Assembly: GCA_002433465.1 (NCBI GenBank)
Contig: DJIE01000177.1
Location: 1-14,718 of the forward strand
Direction: 5' to 3'
From: Salinisphaera sp. UBA6602
GTDB taxonomy: Bacteria; Pseudomonadota; Gammaproteobacteria; Nevskiales; Salinisphaeraceae
Length of the DNA stretch: 14,718 bases
In this document: positions 14,156 to 14,718 of the stretch, one piece after another
Layout of the letters: the number at the start of each line of letters is the position of its first letter
Numbering within the stretch: the first letter of the stretch is position 1
Program-made: the position numbers and the translations under genes
The notes under the pieces: generated by a model
The model's input: only the letters and a program-made list of their open reading frames with translations
Told to the model about the DNA's origin: nothing
Database searches by the model: none

Positions 14156-14432
14156 CGCGATGGCCCGCCCAGCCGGTGCCGGTGCAGCGCGCATGGTTCC
14201 ACGCCGCGGGCTGCGTTGATCTGCGGATAATCACGGTCGCATGCCGTTGCGCCAACGCGCAGAGTGGCGCTCTAATCTCCGGGCGACCGTTTATGGCTTC
14301 ATGGCCGCTGGACGTTGTACGCATGCTTTCGCACACGCCCGTTATCCAGCCCGAGAAATCACCTGTTCCTATGCCGGGTGGGTAAGCAGATCGGACTTTT
14401 TTGAAAAGCGCCAGCGGGGTGGGCGCGCAGCG
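14156..14432. other. Convergent spacer between the patatin gene and dapE
   Basis: These 277 bases hold no coding sequence that I can support on either strand. The only structure of note is the weak terminator-like hairpin for dapE near the right end. No terminator with a T-run is visible for the patatin gene. Confidence 0.5.
14404..14426 (-). terminator. Weak terminator-like hairpin after dapE
   Basis: On the minus strand GCGCC (14422-14426) pairs with GGCGC (14408-14412) around a 9-base loop and is followed by TTTTC. It begins seven bases after the dapE stop. The stem is only five base pairs. Confidence 0.35.
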
Positions 14433-14718
14433 CTAGCTCAGAATACGGGCGACAATGTCTTCGTAGATACGGCTTAAACGCGCCACGTCTTCGGCTGCGA
14501 TCCGTTCATTGGCCTGGTGGATCGTGTCGTTGAGCGGGCCGAGTTCCAGCACTTGGGCGCCGGTCGGCGCAATAAAGCGTCCATCCGACGTGCCGCCGGC
14601 GGTCGACAGCTGCGTCTCGATGCCCGCCTGGCTGCGAATCGCCGCTCGCGTGGCGTCGATCAGTGCCCCTTCGCGGGTGATGAAGGGCGCACCGGACAGC
14701 CGCCACTGAATCGATTCC
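14433..14718 (-). CDS. dapE: Succinyl-diaminopimelate desuccinylase, C-terminal fragment
   Basis: The last 94 codons are present, ending in TAG at 14433-14435; the gene enters from the right edge. The fragment contains WRLSGAPFITREG, AAIRSQAGIETQLSTAGG, TSDGRFIAPTGAQVLELGP and NDTIHQANERI. This is the characteristic DapE ending, including the zinc-ligand histidine (H67 of the fragment, in DTIHQANE) and the GTSDGRF block. DapE is a zinc M20-family hydrolase that frees LL-diaminopimelate and succinate in the cytoplasm, supplying lysine and peptidoglycan synthesis. It converges on the patatin gene across a 277-base spacer. N-terminal catalytic residues lie outside the window. Confidence 0.95.
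   Translation of the reverse strand, partial: ESIQWRLSGAPFITREGALIDATRAAIRSQAGIETQLSTAGGTSDGRFIAPTGAQVLELGPLNDTIHQANERIAAEDVARLSRIYEDIVARILS

Noticed and set aside
1..14718. CRISPR array, prophage, transposase or complete insertion sequence
   Set aside because: I looked for regularly spaced repeats, terminal inverted repeats with target duplications and transposase or integrase motifs, and found none.

Overview
The window is GC-rich, densely packed chromosomal DNA. It most likely comes from a gammaproteobacterium related in gene order to Pseudomonas, Chromatiales or Salinisphaera-like lineages (inference from gene order and protein style, no search done). Key markers are the murJ-ribF-lspA block facing a Pseudomonas-type minor pilin/PilY1 operon, plus dapE and two ordinary bacterial tRNA genes with encoded CCA ends.

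Layout. 1-1564 (+): the 3' end of murJ, then ribF and lspA. ribF and lspA overlap by ATGA. In related bacteria ileS sits between these two genes, and fkpB and ispH follow lspA; all three are absent here. 1565-1980: a gene-free convergent spacer with several hairpins. 1981-8551 (-): a tight type IV pilus minor-pilin operon, transcribed right to left as fimU/fimT-like, pilV, pilW, pilX, pilY1, pilE. The first four genes overlap by 1-4 bases and no pilY2 is present. 8552-8718: operon leader. 8719-8794 (-): tRNA-Thr(CGT) with a clear sigma70-type promoter. 8941-10713 (-): a large lipoprotein of the amidase-signature family. 10935-11024 (+): tRNA-Ser(TGA). 11237-12256 (+): a class I fructose-bisphosphate aldolase that strongly resembles the animal enzyme, ending in a perfect palindromic terminator. 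12323-14155 (+): a protein with a cyclic-nucleotide-binding fold, a Rossmann-like middle and a patatin/NTE-type phospholipase domain. 14433-14718 (-): the C-terminal end of dapE, cut by the window edge.

How the parts work together. The pilin operon encodes the priming/tip complex of a type IV pilus: five prepilin-like proteins, each with a PilD cleavage site, and the large adhesin PilY1, which has a von Willebrand-A-type metal site and two calcium-loop-like motifs. The remaining genes are housekeeping (riboflavin cofactors, lipoprotein maturation, glycolysis/gluconeogenesis, lysine/peptidoglycan precursor synthesis) or individual lipid/amide hydrolases. LspA is the enzyme that would mature the amidase lipoprotein found in the same window.

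I see no CRISPR array, phage module, transposase or complete insertion sequence. The points most worth a second look are the missing ileS/fkpB/ispH genes, the patatin gene that starts 17 bp after a strong terminator, its altered cyclic-nucleotide phosphate cassette, and the animal-like aldolase.
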